Source of the DNA: Pseudoprimorskyibacter insulae
GTDB lineage: Bacteria; Pseudomonadota; Alphaproteobacteria; Rhodobacterales; Rhodobacteraceae
Reading direction: 5' to 3'
Length of the DNA: 64,000 bases
NCBI RefSeq assembly: GCF_900302505.1
Contig: NZ_OMOJ01000002.1
Span: forward strand, 682,001 to 746,000
The notes below the pieces were generated by a model. That model was not told the origin of the DNA. It searched no databases and saw only the letters and a program-made list of their open reading frames with translations. Shown piece by piece: positions 36,663-45,569 of this stretch. Numbering within the stretch: position 1 is the stretch's first letter; every line of letters starts with the position of its first letter. The position numbers and the translations under genes are program-made.

Positions 36663-37664
36663 TCAGACCACGTTCAGCATGTTCGCCTCAGACTCGGCCA
36701 TGACGATGATGTCATGCAGCATGGGCGCGTCTTTGGCAGGGACCGTGCCGACGACATCGCCATTCAGGCGAATCTCGACGGTGTCCGGGTCGTCCGTGCT
36801 GGGGCCAATGCTGACCTCAGGGGCGCTGGGCATGTCCAGATCGTCATAGACCACAACCATTCGGTCGTCCTGCGGGCTGAAATCCGTCAGGGCGGCGGCG
36901 TCGGTGCGCAGCCAATCGCCCAGCAAGAAGGTATCGGACCCGTCGCCGCCTGACAGGACATCGCCCAAGCCCGCGATCAGCAGGTCGTCGCCATCGGCAC
37001 CGTTCAGATAGTCGGTTTCGTCATCATCAAACCCGATCAAGGCGTCGTTGCCAGCCCCGCCTTGCAGCGTGTCATGACCCGTTCCGCCAATCAGGGTGTC
37101 GTCGCCTTCGCGCCCCAAAAGCGCGTCAGCCCCGGCCCCGCCGTTCAGAATGTCGGCACCCAGCCCGCCGTATAGCGCGTCATCGCCATCATCGCCGGTC
37201 AGGGTGTCATCACCGTCATGGCCATAAAGGTCATCTTGGCCCGCACCGCCAGCAATCGCATCGCCGCCGGATTCACCATGCAGGGTGTCATTTTGGTCGC
37301 CGCCCATAACGATGTCATCGCCTGCGCCGCCCCAGATCTGATCGTCGCCGCCGTCGCCGGACAGAAAGTCATCGCCGCCCATGCCATTGATCAAATCGGT
37401 GCCTAGCTCGCCACCCAGCGTATCACTATCGCCGGTGCCAAGCAGTTTCATGCCCGTCGGCGCATTGGCGGATTGCGCCCGGAAAATCGACGGCAGTTCA
37501 AAGTCGTTCGGGTCGGATACGGGGTCGGGCAGGGGCATGGTGCCCAGATCTTCGTCCTGCGCGGGGTCATCGGGCAAATCGATATCGTCTTCGGGCAGTC
37601 CGGTGGTGACCACCGCAACCGACCCAAGCACCATGATACCCATCAGACCTGCAAGCCACAGCAT
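36663..37664 (-). CDS. Membrane-anchored RTX (calcium-binding repeat) protein
   Basis: A 333-aa protein with an N-terminal hydrophobic segment (residues about 1-21, MLWLAGLMGIMVLGSVAVV), an acidic Pro/Asp linker (about 24-65) and about eight to nine GGxGxDxLx nonapeptides (about 80-230) that bind calcium in a beta-roll. The C-terminal part (about 240-333) is non-repetitive and acidic. RTX proteins usually lack an N-terminal signal and leave by type I secretion, so an N-terminal membrane segment is uncommon; this one may stay anchored to the cell. The start at 37664 was chosen because it begins the hydrophobic segment. Confidence 0.82.
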   Translation of the reverse strand: MLWLAGLMGIMVLGSVAVVTTGLPEDDIDLPDDPAQDEDLGTMPLPDPVSDPNDFELPSIFRAQSANAPTGMKLLGTGDSDTLGGELGTDLINGMGGDDFLSGDGGDDQIWGGAGDDIVMGGDQNDTLHGESGGDAIAGGAGQDDLYGHDGDDTLTGDDGDDALYGGLGADILNGGAGADALLGREGDDTLIGGTGHDTLQGGAGNDALIGFDDDETDYLNGADGDDLLIAGLGDVLSGGDGSDTFLLGDWLRTDAAALTDFSPQDDRMVVVYDDLDMPSAPEVSIGPSTDDPDTVEIRLNGDVVGTVPAKDAPMLHDIIVMAESEANMLNVV

Positions 37665-37756
37665 TCTGGCCCCCGCAAAAAACACAGATCCGATTATCTG
37701 CGCGAGGGCCCTTGCCGCAAGGATTCGCTGAAGTCTTAGTAAACCGTGGGTAAATC

Positions 37757-38041
37757 CTAGTTTGCTTGCTGGATTTCTTCGATGATCTGCGTCGCCCAAG
37801 ATCCGAGGATCGGCACGAATTCGACCTGACTAAGCAGCAGGACCACCACCGACACCAAGGCCGAAGCGCCAATCACCGTGCCCAGACCCAAGGCCAAGCC
37901 GCGCACGAATTGATACCACATCAGCAGCCAGATCGAGTTGTGGATGCGAACGAAACGGTGGTTGGACAGGGTTTCCAGCGCACGCGACAACCGGGCCAGA
38001 TCCTCATGCGATTTGCCGGTCAGATCCAGTTTCTCAGTCAT
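37757..38041 (-). CDS. DUF5665-like small membrane protein
   Basis: A 94-aa protein with an amphipathic N-terminus (residues 1-30), a long hydrophobic stretch (about 38-72) and a short polar C-terminus. The RLSRALETLSNHRFVRIHNSIWLLMWYQFVRG region resembles DUF5665. The function is unknown. The start overlaps the stop of the DUF1643 gene (ATGA), so it is the last gene of the truB operon. Confidence 0.75.
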   Translation of the reverse strand: MTEKLDLTGKSHEDLARLSRALETLSNHRFVRIHNSIWLLMWYQFVRGLALGLGTVIGASALVSVVVLLLSQVEFVPILGSWATQIIEEIQQAN

Positions 38042-38574
38042 TCGTGTTGCTCCCATAGGGTTGGTTTCGTGTCATATGGTACATACAGCGGATGGCGCGG
38101 ATGCCCTGCCTTTGTCAAACCAAGGTGAAAAATTTTGCCCGGCAGCAAGCCGCGAAACTGATCGGCGCGCCCGAGATGTGCGCCATGCACGCCCCAAGCC
38201 GCAATCGTCATCGTCGCGTGATCGTGCCAAAGCCGGGTGACATCATCATTCAGATCGCCCACTGGATGATTGGCCGCCTTCAAATCGGCGGGCCGGGTGG
38301 CGCGAAAGCTGAACAGATTGGCGATCATCACCCCGCCATGGCCCAATTGCCTTGCGCGCCGTTCACACCGTTCGATGGTGGGATCATTGCGCAATTCGGT
38401 GGCGGTGGAAGGGTTCAGCATCACGAACAGCACATCGCCCGCGTCGCTCCATCGACGGGCCAGCCCATAGCGATAGGTTTCACACGACGAATAAAGCGCG
38501 ATAGAGGCGATCCCGTCCCGGTTATGGCGGCGGCACAGCACATCGCCAGTGTCGGGAAGGGGCCAATCCGTCAT
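38038..38574 (-). CDS. DUF1643-domain protein
   Basis: A 178-aa cytoplasmic protein of the DUF1643 family: [26 protein letters not shown] and the central [29 protein letters not shown] are its signature. The biochemical function is unknown. It overlaps truB upstream and DUF5665 downstream by 4 nt each, so all three are translated together. The start at 38574 was chosen for the truB overlap. Confidence 0.87.
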   Translation of the reverse strand: MTDWPLPDTGDVLCRRHNRDGIASIALYSSCETYRYGLARRWSDAGDVLFVMLNPSTATELRNDPTIERCERRARQLGHGGVMIANLFSFRATRPADLKAANHPVGDLNDDVTRLWHDHATMTIAAWGVHGAHLGRADQFRGLLPGKIFHLGLTKAGHPRHPLYVPYDTKPTLWEQHE

Positions 38575-39479
38575 CCGTCTACGAACACGCGCGAGGGGTG
38601 CAATTCGCCCGCTTTGAAGCGGCCAACCGCAACGGCGCGCCCATCCAGCGCGGCCCAGCATTCTTCGCCATAGTCTATGCCCGAGGCCAGAACCATCGCC
38701 GGGTTGCCATTGCGCAGACGCGTTGCGCTTTCGGCGGGGCAGACGGCCATGGGCAGATCGGCCAGCCCGATTTCCAGCGGTTTGATATGCTCGTCCAGCG
38801 CCGGGGATTGCGCCATTTCGTCGATCTGGTCGAGCGTTAGCCCGTCTTCGGCCTCAAATGGGCCGGACCAGATTCGGCGCAGGTGCAGCACATGGCCATG
38901 GCACCCCAGCGCCTCGCCCAGATCCCGCGCGATGGACCGCACATAGCCGCCCTTGCCGCAGGTCATTTCCAGTTCAACATGGTCGGCATCCAGCCGGTCG
39001 GTCATCACCAGTTCCTCGACCCAAAGAGGGCGGGCGGCGATCTCGAACTCTTCATCGTCACGGGCCAGTTTATAGGCGCGTTCGCCGTCGATTTTGACGG
39101 CTGAAAACTTGGGCGGCACCTGCATGATGTCGCCGACGAACTGGCCAAGCGCATCCTTGATCTGATCGTCCGTCGGGCGGGTGTCAGAGGCGGCGATCAC
39201 TTCGCCCTCGGCGTCATCGGTGTTGGTGGCCTGACCCAGCCGCACGACAAAGCGATAGGCTTTCAGCGCGTCGGTGATATAGGGCACGGTCTTGGTCGCT
39301 TCGCCCAAGGCGACGGCCAGCACGCCTGTCGCTTCGGGGTCCAGCGTGCCCGCGTGGCCTGCCTTTTTCGCCTGCAACGCCCAGCGGACCTTGTTCACCA
39401 CCGAAGTGGAAGTGATGCCCGCGGGTTTGTCCACGATCAGCCAGCCTGAAATATCGCGTCCCTTGCGTTTACGTCCCAT
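38571..39479 (-). CDS. truB: tRNA pseudouridine-55 synthase
   Basis: Makes pseudouridine 55 in the T-loop of tRNAs. The catalytic aspartate is D47 in [19 protein letters not shown] and the [13 protein letters not shown]-terminal region are also diagnostic. It is 302 aa. It leads a coupled operon with DUF1643 and DUF5665. Confidence 0.97.
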   Translation of the reverse strand: MGRKRKGRDISGWLIVDKPAGITSTSVVNKVRWALQAKKAGHAGTLDPEATGVLAVALGEATKTVPYITDALKAYRFVVRLGQATNTDDAEGEVIAASDTRPTDDQIKDALGQFVGDIMQVPPKFSAVKIDGERAYKLARDDEEFEIAARPLWVEELVMTDRLDADHVELEMTCGKGGYVRSIARDLGEALGCHGHVLHLRRIWSGPFEAEDGLTLDQIDEMAQSPALDEHIKPLEIGLADLPMAVCPAESATRLRNGNPAMVLASGIDYGEECWAALDGRAVAVGRFKAGELHPSRVFVDG

Positions 39480-39538
39480 AAGCGCCCTGTCTCGTCAGTG
39501 TCGTGAAAGCGGCGGGGTAGCGCAGCGCCGCTGGCCTG

Positions 39539-40294
39539 TCAATTCAAGGAGCCTGCCGGAACCACAACGCCCACAATCGGCCCCATCGGACGCCCCAAAT
39601 CGGACCGGCCAAGCTGCGGCGCGTGCAGGCGCGATACACGCCCGTCGATGAACAGCGCCTGCTTCAGGCGCAAGTGGTCGCGAAAAAAGCTCGCGAAATC
39701 ATGGAAGGTGACCGAGTTGTCGGAGACGACAAAGATCGCGCGGTCGCCCGCTTCGGTCGTGCCGACGCCGTTGCGGATAAAACGCGATGTGCTGTCGGGC
39801 AGGAATGCCGGATGAAGCGCGCCGTCGATCACCAGCATCGGCCCCGACTGGGACGCGTAGGCGCAACTGGGCGATTCTTCGACAAAGCGCAGGGTTTCGA
39901 TCACATGGGCCGACCCGTCGCCAAAGCATAAAACGCCATTTGGCAGAAGGCCAAAGTTGCCGGGACCGGCATTCGGCACCACGCGCATCACTTGCACCCC
40001 GTCCTCGACGTAATGGCCAACCGGGGCGCGGTCTTCGTGGTACATCCCGCCATTCATGGCAAAAGACAATTGCAGACCATCGCGCGCCAGATCGGCGTCG
40101 ATGGCGGCAAAGTTGCCATAGATCATCCCGCTTTCATCGCGCAGAAACAGGCGCATGTCGTCCTGTGCGGGGTCCACCTCGCACAGGGTATAGCGATTGC
40201 CTTGATACTGGACTTTGCTGCACTCTACCGCGTGGGCCTGCCCGGCGAACACGCCAAGGATCGCGGCCAAAGCTGCGGCAATCGCGCGGGGCAT
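39539..40294 (-). CDS. Exported phosphodiester glycosidase-like (NAGPA/DUF2233) protein
   Basis: A 251-aa protein with a signal peptide (about residues 1-22, ending AHA-V) and the DUF2233/NAGPA fold, known from phosphodiester alpha-N-acetylglucosaminidase and related bacterial exopolysaccharide enzymes. Visible blocks are FAMNGGMYHEDRAPVG, the RFVEESPSCAYASQSGPMLV region and FLRDHL-like C-terminal FFRDHLRLKQALFIDG. The substrate is unknown; it may act on cell-wall or capsule sugars. It begins 4 nt after the rbfA stop, so the two are probably co-transcribed. Confidence 0.85.
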   Translation of the reverse strand: MPRAIAAALAAILGVFAGQAHAVECSKVQYQGNRYTLCEVDPAQDDMRLFLRDESGMIYGNFAAIDADLARDGLQLSFAMNGGMYHEDRAPVGHYVEDGVQVMRVVPNAGPGNFGLLPNGVLCFGDGSAHVIETLRFVEESPSCAYASQSGPMLVIDGALHPAFLPDSTSRFIRNGVGTTEAGDRAIFVVSDNSVTFHDFASFFRDHLRLKQALFIDGRVSRLHAPQLGRSDLGRPMGPIVGVVVPAGSLN

Positions 40295-40298
40295 CGTC

Positions 40299-40730
40299 TC
40301 AGTCCTCGTCCTGATAATCGTCGTCGTCATCGTCGCTATGGGCGACGTCGCGTTTGACGGTCTCATCCGCGAAGAGGCGGCGCGTCTCATCAAGCTGATC
40401 AAAGGTTTCATCCAGCCGGAACCGCAGATCGGGCGAGAATTTCAGCGTCAGGTTCTTGGACACCGCCCGGCGCAGCTCGGACTTGTTGCGCGCCAGCAAT
40501 TTCAGCACGTCCTCTTGCCCCTGTCCGCCCAAGGGCAACACATAGGCCGTGGCGACCTTGAGGTCGGGCGAGGTGCGCACCTCGCCGACGGTGATGGACA
40601 AACGGTTCAGATCCGGGTCGTGAATATCACCCCGGTTCAGCACGTCGGACAAGGTGCGGCGAATAAGTTCGCCCACCCGCAATTGGCGCTGGCTCGGGCC
40701 TGCGCCGTCATGGAATCTGTTCTTAGCCAT
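40299..40730 (-). CDS. rbfA: Ribosome-binding factor A
   Basis: Binds the 30S subunit and helps mature the 5' end of 16S rRNA. A KH-like fold with [14 protein letters not shown] and the [13 protein letters not shown] strand identify it. It is 143 aa with a long acidic tail ([11 protein letters not shown]). The start at 40730 is fixed by the canonical N-terminus [16 protein letters not shown]; the reading frame continues upstream but that part is antisense to dapB. Confidence 0.94.
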   Translation of the reverse strand: MAKNRFHDGAGPSQRQLRVGELIRRTLSDVLNRGDIHDPDLNRLSITVGEVRTSPDLKVATAYVLPLGGQGQEDVLKLLARNKSELRRAVSKNLTLKFSPDLRFRLDETFDQLDETRRLFADETVKRDVAHSDDDDDDYQDED

Positions 40731-40866
40731 AGGCCCATCTAATCCATGCACCCGGTCAACTGCAACGCCATGCACGCATCGGGCAGCGGTCTTTCGTCTG
40801 CCCCTTTGCCAAGCGGGCGCGTGCAGGCTATTCAGTCGGGCAAACCAATCTAAGGAACATTTGCAG

Positions 40867-41685
40867 ATGACCGATTTGCCGGGCGTGGTGGTAACAGGGG
40901 TATCGGGCCGTATGGGCCAGATGCTGGTGCGCGAAATCCAAGCGGATGGCCGCCTGAAACTGGTCGGTGCTGTCGAACGGTCGGGGCATGACTGGGTGGG
41001 CCGTGATCTGGGCGCCTGCATGGGTGGCGCCGATCTGGGCGTGACCGTAACGGATGACCCGCTTGAGGCATTCGCCAAGGCGCAGGCGGTGATCGACTTT
41101 ACCGCCCCTGCCGCCACGCTGGCCTTTGCCGAACTGGCAGCGCAAGCGCGTGCCGTACACGTCATCGGTACCACTGGCTTCAGCGACGAAGATCTGGCGC
41201 AGCTCAAGCACGCAGGCCACCACGCGGTGATCGTGCGCGCCGGGAATATGAGCCTTGGCGTCAACCTGCTGACGGTCCTGACCCGGCAAGTGGCCAAGGC
41301 GCTGGACGCCGATTTCGACATCGAGATCATCGAATCGCACCACAACCGTAAGGTCGACGCACCCTCTGGGACCGCGCTGATGCTGGGTGAAGCCGCCGCC
41401 GAAGGGCGCGGCGTCAATCTGTCGGAGGTTTCGGACCGGGGCCGTGATGGCATCACCGGTGCCCGCAAGCGCGGCGATATCGGGTTCCACGCTATCCGTG
41501 GCGGTGGCATCGTGGGCGAACATGACGTGATCTTTGCATCGCCCTCAGAACGGATCGTGCTGCGCCACATCGCCGAAGACCGGTCGCTCTTTGCCAAAGG
41601 TGCGATCAAGGCGGCGCTTTGGGGGCAGGATAAGGCCCCCGGCGAATATGATATGCTGGATGTTCTGGGCTTGCCCAAGGATTAA
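40867..41685 (+). CDS. dapB: 4-hydroxy-tetrahydrodipicolinate reductase
   Basis: NAD(P)H-dependent step of lysine and diaminopimelate synthesis. The dinucleotide motif GVSGRMG (11-17), catalytic H158/H159 and K162 with SGT ([13 protein letters not shown]) are present. It is 272 aa. It is divergent from rbfA across 136 nt. The start is fixed by the canonical [11 protein letters not shown]. Confidence 0.97.
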   Translation: MTDLPGVVVTGVSGRMGQMLVREIQADGRLKLVGAVERSGHDWVGRDLGACMGGADLGVTVTDDPLEAFAKAQAVIDFTAPAATLAFAELAAQARAVHVIGTTGFSDEDLAQLKHAGHHAVIVRAGNMSLGVNLLTVLTRQVAKALDADFDIEIIESHHNRKVDAPSGTALMLGEAAAEGRGVNLSEVSDRGRDGITGARKRGDIGFHAIRGGGIVGEHDVIFASPSERIVLRHIAEDRSLFAKGAIKAALWGQDKAPGEYDMLDVLGLPKD

Positions 41686-41694
41686 CCGCGCAGC

Positions 41695-41717
41695 GGTGGG
41701 TTAGAAACCCACCCTAC
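41695..41717. repeat. Dispersed hairpin repeat, family A copy 2
   Basis: GGTGGGTT-AGA-AACCCACC followed by CTACG is a perfect 8-bp hairpin lying 10 nt after the dapB stop, matching the module at 7067-7090. Confidence 0.7.
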
Positions 41718-41754
41718 GGCGTCGCGCAAAGGGGCGGGGAGACCCGCCCTTGGA

Positions 41755-41946
41755 TCAAAAGTCGATCGCGATGCCTTTCTTTTCCCAATCGCCATAGCGC
41801 ACGGGTTCCGGCCCGTTGCGCCCGCCCAATTCCTTGGGCATGGCCTTGGCCTCTTCTTCGGCCTTGCGGCGGCGCTCTGCCGCCTCGGCCAAAGCCCGCT
41901 GCGCCGCTGGGGGCAAATCTTTCGCGCTTTCCTCGGTCATGGGCAT
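41755..41946 (-). CDS. SDHAF4-like (DUF1674) succinate dehydrogenase assembly factor
   Basis: A 63-aa protein whose C-terminus GRNGPEPVRYGDWEKKG is the signature of SDHAF4/DUF1674, small factors that help assemble succinate dehydrogenase by protecting the flavoprotein subunit. The N-terminal half is a charged helix. Two ATG codons (41946, 41940) are possible; AGGAAAGGAAT before the first favours it. It is divergent from rsmB. Confidence 0.87.
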   Translation of the reverse strand: MPMTEESAKDLPPAAQRALAEAAERRRKAEEEAKAMPKELGGRNGPEPVRYGDWEKKGIAIDF

Positions 41947-42006
41947 ATTCCTTTCCTGACCTGCATGATATACCCCGCGCTTTGACCCAGACAACCCGGA
42001 CCTGCC

Positions 42007-43278
42007 ATGCCCAAAGCCGCTTTGACCGCCCGCGATGCCGCGATTTCCTTGCTGGACCAAGTTCTGGGGCAGGGGCGCCTTTTGTCTGACCTGATCTCGG
42101 GGCCGGATTGGCAGGCCATGGCCCCCGCCGACCGGGCCGCCGCGCAGCGACTTGCCGCCGACACCCTGCGCGGGCTGGAACGGGCCGACCGGGTGTTGAA
42201 ACCCTTCTTGAAAAAGGAACCGCCCCTGCACGTTCTGAACACCCTGCGCCTTGCGACGGTGGAACTCTGCCTTGGCGGCGCGGCCCATGGCGTGGTGAAC
42301 GATGCGGTGAACCACATCGCAGGCGGCAATAAAAAGACCCAAGGCTTCAAGGGGCTGACCAACGCCGTGCTGCGCAAAGTGGCCGACAAAGGCCCCGATC
42401 AATGGGCGCTGCTGCGCACCCCGCGCCTGCCCAGTTGGCTACGCGAACCGCTGGTTATGGCCTGGGGGCGCGAAGCCGTCATGGCGATGGAAGACGCACA
42501 TTGCGCCGGGGCGCCGCTTGACCTGACCGCCAAAACCGATCCCGAAGCCTTGGCTGCCGCCACCGGCGGCACCCTGCTGCCAACCGGCTCGGTCCGCCTG
42601 CATGGCTCGCAGCAAGTCACCCAGCTGCCGGGCTATGACGGTGGCGCGTTCTGGGTTCAGGACGCCGCCGCTGCCCTTCCGGTCAAGCTGCTGGGCGATG
42701 TGACGGGCCTGCGCGTGCTCGATATGTGCGCAGCCCCCGGCGGCAAAACCATGCAACTTGCCGCCGCAGGCGCAACAGTCACAGCACTCGACCTCAGCCA
42801 CCAACGCCTGAAGCGGGTCGAACAGAACCTTGCCCGCACCGGCCTGATGGCCGAGATCGTTGCCGCCGACGCGCTGGAATATAGCGCTGCACCCTTTGAC
42901 GCCATCGTGCTAGACGCCCCCTGCAGCGCCACAGGCACCATCCGCCGCCACCCCGATTTGCCCTATGCCAAAGGCGGCGACGGCATCGCCGAACTGATCG
43001 AGCTTCAGTCCGAACTGATCGACCACGCGCTTGGCCTGCTGAAACCCAGCGGCCGCCTTGTCTTCTGCACCTGCTCGCTGATCCCGGACGAAGGCGAATG
43101 CCAAGTAGACGAGGCGCTGGACCGCCATCCGGGCCTGACCGCCACACCGCCAAACTTGCCCGGCGTCGATACCACCTGGATCACCCAAGAAGGCGGCCTG
43201 CGCCTGCGCCCGGATTATTGGGCCGACCAAGGCGGCATGGATGGGTTCTATATGGCCTGCCTGACCAAACCGGCCTGA
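42007..43278 (+). CDS. rsmB: 16S rRNA (cytosine-967-C5) methyltransferase
   Basis: SAM-dependent RNA m5C methyltransferase of the Sun/RsmB type. An N-terminal NusB-like RNA-binding domain (about residues 1-140) precedes the methyltransferase domain with DMCAAPGGKT. The two catalytic cysteines are C306 in DAPCSATG and C356 in FCTCSL. It is 423 aa. It is followed by a GC-rich hairpin and is convergent with the BMP transporter genes. Confidence 0.94.
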   Translation: MPKAALTARDAAISLLDQVLGQGRLLSDLISGPDWQAMAPADRAAAQRLAADTLRGLERADRVLKPFLKKEPPLHVLNTLRLATVELCLGGAAHGVVNDAVNHIAGGNKKTQGFKGLTNAVLRKVADKGPDQWALLRTPRLPSWLREPLVMAWGREAVMAMEDAHCAGAPLDLTAKTDPEALAAATGGTLLPTGSVRLHGSQQVTQLPGYDGGAFWVQDAAAALPVKLLGDVTGLRVLDMCAAPGGKTMQLAAAGATVTALDLSHQRLKRVEQNLARTGLMAEIVAADALEYSAAPFDAIVLDAPCSATGTIRRHPDLPYAKGGDGIAELIELQSELIDHALGLLKPSGRLVFCTCSLIPDEGECQVDEALDRHPGLTATPPNLPGVDTTWITQEGGLRLRPDYWADQGGMDGFYMACLTKPA

Positions 43279-43310
43279 TCCTTTCATCTTTCCAATAAAT
43301 CCTCCGGGGT

Positions 43311-43327
43311 CCGGGGCAGCGCCCCGG
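43311..43327 (+). terminator. Hairpin after rsmB
   Basis: CCGGGGC-AGC-GCCCCGG, a perfect 7-bp stem extended by GG/CC with one T-T mismatch, followed by TCCGGCCTTT. It is a possible but weak terminator for rsmB. Confidence 0.5.
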
Positions 43328-43341
43328 TCCGGCCTTTCGCC

Positions 43342-43377
43342 AAAAGAAAACCCCGCCCAAGCGATGCTCGGACGGGG
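43342..43377 (-). terminator. Intrinsic terminator of the binding-protein gene
   Basis: On the minus strand CCCCGTCC-GAGC-ATC-GCTT-GGGCGGGG with one mismatch is followed by TTTTCTTTT. It lies 22 nt after the stop and should end the transporter operon. Confidence 0.85.
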
Positions 43378-43398
43378 CCAAATCGCGGTTGAAACCGA

Positions 43399-44472
43399 TC
43401 AGTTCGGGATTTCGCCCGTCAGACCTTCAACGTAGAAGTTCATGCCCAGCAGGGTGCCGTCATCGGCGGTTTCACCCTCTGCCAGCCAGTCCGAGCCGTC
43501 TTGCTTTTTCAGCGGGCCGGTGAACGGGTGGTAGCTGCCAGCGGCAATCGCATCTTTCAGCGCCAGCGCTTCGGCCTTCACGTCAGCGGGAACCGCGTCC
43601 GAGATTTCGCCGATGCCGACCATGCCTTTGCCGATGCCGTCCCAAGTGTCATCCGATTCCCAGGTGCCATCGATCACGGCTTGCACGCGGTCGATGTAAT
43701 AGGGGCCCCAGTTGTCGATGATCGAGGAGACGCGCGGCAGCGGGCCATATTCGCCCATATCCGACGCCTGACCAAAGGTGATCACGCCGCCCGCTTCCTT
43801 GGCCGCGGCCTGAGGCGCGGTCGAGTCGGTGTGCTGAAGGATCACGTCCGCACCGTTTTCGATCAGGGCGCGGGCCGCGTCGGCCTCTTTCGCCGGGTCG
43901 AACCACGTATAGGCCCAGATGATCGAGAATTCGACATCCGGGTTCACCTTCTTGGCGTGGATATAGGCCGAGTTGATGCCGCGAATGACTTCGGGGATCG
44001 GGAAGGACGCGATGTAACCAATCTTGTTGGTCTTGGTCATCTTGCCCGCAATGTGGCCCTGAATGGCGCGGCCTTCATAGAAACGGGCCGAATAGACGCC
44101 CACGTTATCTGCGCGCTTATAGCCGGTGGCGTGCTCGAACTTCACGTTCGGGAACTTGGCAGCGACGGCAATGGTCGGGTCCATGTAGCCAAACGAGGTG
44201 GTGAAGATGATGTCAGCGCCGGACAGGGCCATCTGAGTGATGGCGCGTTCTGCGTCAGCACCTTCCGGCACGCTTTCCTGGAACACGGTTTTGACCTTGT
44301 CGCCGAAATGCTCTTCGACGGCCAGACGGCCTTTGTTGTGCTCATAGGTCCAGCCGCCATCGCCGACTGGGCCGACATAGATGAAGCCAGCGGTCACTTC
44401 GTCTGCGGCGAAGGCGCTGGTGCCCAGCGACAGCGCGAGCGCGGCGCTGGCAAGAAGGGTACGTCTTTTCAT
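43399..44472 (-). CDS. BMP/PnrA-family ABC transporter substrate-binding protein
   Basis: A 357-aa periplasmic binding protein of the basic-membrane-protein (BMP/Med) family, whose characterised members bind purine nucleosides. The signal peptide ends SAFA-A (residues 20-23). GPVGDGGWTYEHNKGR, TTSFGYMDPT and VGVYSARFYEGR are typical family blocks. The start at 44472 was chosen for the signal peptide. It is the last gene of the ABC cluster, after a 173-nt gap that may hold its own promoter, unlike most operons where the binding protein comes first. Confidence 0.92.
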   Translation of the reverse strand: MKRRTLLASAALALSLGTSAFAADEVTAGFIYVGPVGDGGWTYEHNKGRLAVEEHFGDKVKTVFQESVPEGADAERAITQMALSGADIIFTTSFGYMDPTIAVAAKFPNVKFEHATGYKRADNVGVYSARFYEGRAIQGHIAGKMTKTNKIGYIASFPIPEVIRGINSAYIHAKKVNPDVEFSIIWAYTWFDPAKEADAARALIENGADVILQHTDSTAPQAAAKEAGGVITFGQASDMGEYGPLPRVSSIIDNWGPYYIDRVQAVIDGTWESDDTWDGIGKGMVGIGEISDAVPADVKAEALALKDAIAAGSYHPFTGPLKKQDGSDWLAEGETADDGTLLGMNFYVEGLTGEIPN

Positions 44473-44623
44473 GGTGATCTCCCTGTTGTTTTGTTTGATC
44501 TCAGGTTGAAGTGTTTCGGGGTGTTCCAGCAAGGCCCAAGTGGCAGGCCCGGCAGGATTTCGTCGGGGCACTGGCCCCATAGGCAAAGCCGCGCCGATGG
44601 GGCTGCGACCTTGGGTTGTGGTT

Positions 44624-44640
44624 TGGCCCTTTGCGGGCCA
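44624..44640 (-). repeat. Hairpin after the permease genes
   Basis: TGGCCC-N5-GGGCCA, a perfect 6-bp stem just past the permease stop. It has no T tract; it could stabilise the upstream message or slow transcription before the binding-protein gene. Confidence 0.5.
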
Positions 44641-44645
44641 TGTGA

Positions 44646-45569
44646 TCAGCGCGTCGCATGGAAGGACCGCCCAAGCGAGGCGGGCGCTGCATGGGCGCCG
44701 CGGGCTGAAATGATGACCAAGACAATGATCGTCACAAGGTAGGGCGATGCCGACAGCAGCGCGACAGGCACCTTGGCCCCCGCGGCTTGCAGGTTCAGTT
44801 GCAGCACCGTGACCCCGCCGAACAGGTAGGCCCCGATCATCACGCGGCCCGCCCGCCATGAGGCAAAGACAACGATCGCCAAGGCGATCCAGCCTGCGCC
44901 CGCCGTCATGCCTTCGGTCCATTGCGGCACCCGGACAAGGCTGATGTAGGCCCCGCCAAGCCCGGCGCAGGCCCCGCCAAAGACAATCGCCGCCACCCGG
45001 ATACGAACGACTTTGTAGCCAAGCGCATGGGCGCTTTCATGGCTTTCGCCGACGGCTTTCAGGATCAGCCCCGCGCGGGTGAATTTCAGAAAGGCCCAGA
45101 CCGCAAGAACCAGCACCATGCTAAGATAGACCATCATATCATGGCTAAACAGCATTCGGCCCACCACCGGCAGGTCGGACAGAACGGGGATATCCAGCTT
45201 GGGCAGGGTCGGGGATTTCATCCCCTCATAGGGTTTGCCAAGCAGGCTCGACAGGCCCAGCCCGGCCAGCGTCAGGCCAAGGCCGGTGGCGACTTGGTTC
45301 GACAGAAAGACCTGCGTCAGCAAGGCAAAGACAAGGCTCAGGGCGGCCCCGGCAACGGCTGCTGCGACAAACCCCACTTCGGGCGAGGAAGTGCCAACGG
45401 CGGCGGCAAAGCCGACCACCGCGCCGGTGATCATCATGCCTTCGACGCCAAGGTTCAGAACCCCGGATTTTTCGACCACCATTTCGCCAATGGCGGCCAA
45501 AAGGATCGGCGTGGCCGAGATCATGATCGATGCAACCAGCAGAACCGGGTTGATTGAGGACAGATCCAT
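44646..45569 (-). CDS. BMP-type ABC transporter permease B
   Basis: A 307-aa inner-membrane permease of the simple-sugar/nucleoside branch, with about eight to nine hydrophobic segments. The EKSGVLNLGVEGMMITGAVVGF region near the N-terminus and GLGGAYISLVRVPQW are typical of the YufQ/NupQ type. It pairs with permease A encoded next to it, with a one-base overlap of stop and start. Confidence 0.9.
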   Translation of the reverse strand: MDLSSINPVLLVASIMISATPILLAAIGEMVVEKSGVLNLGVEGMMITGAVVGFAAAVGTSSPEVGFVAAAVAGAALSLVFALLTQVFLSNQVATGLGLTLAGLGLSSLLGKPYEGMKSPTLPKLDIPVLSDLPVVGRMLFSHDMMVYLSMVLVLAVWAFLKFTRAGLILKAVGESHESAHALGYKVVRIRVAAIVFGGACAGLGGAYISLVRVPQWTEGMTAGAGWIALAIVVFASWRAGRVMIGAYLFGGVTVLQLNLQAAGAKVPVALLSASPYLVTIIVLVIISARGAHAAPASLGRSFHATR

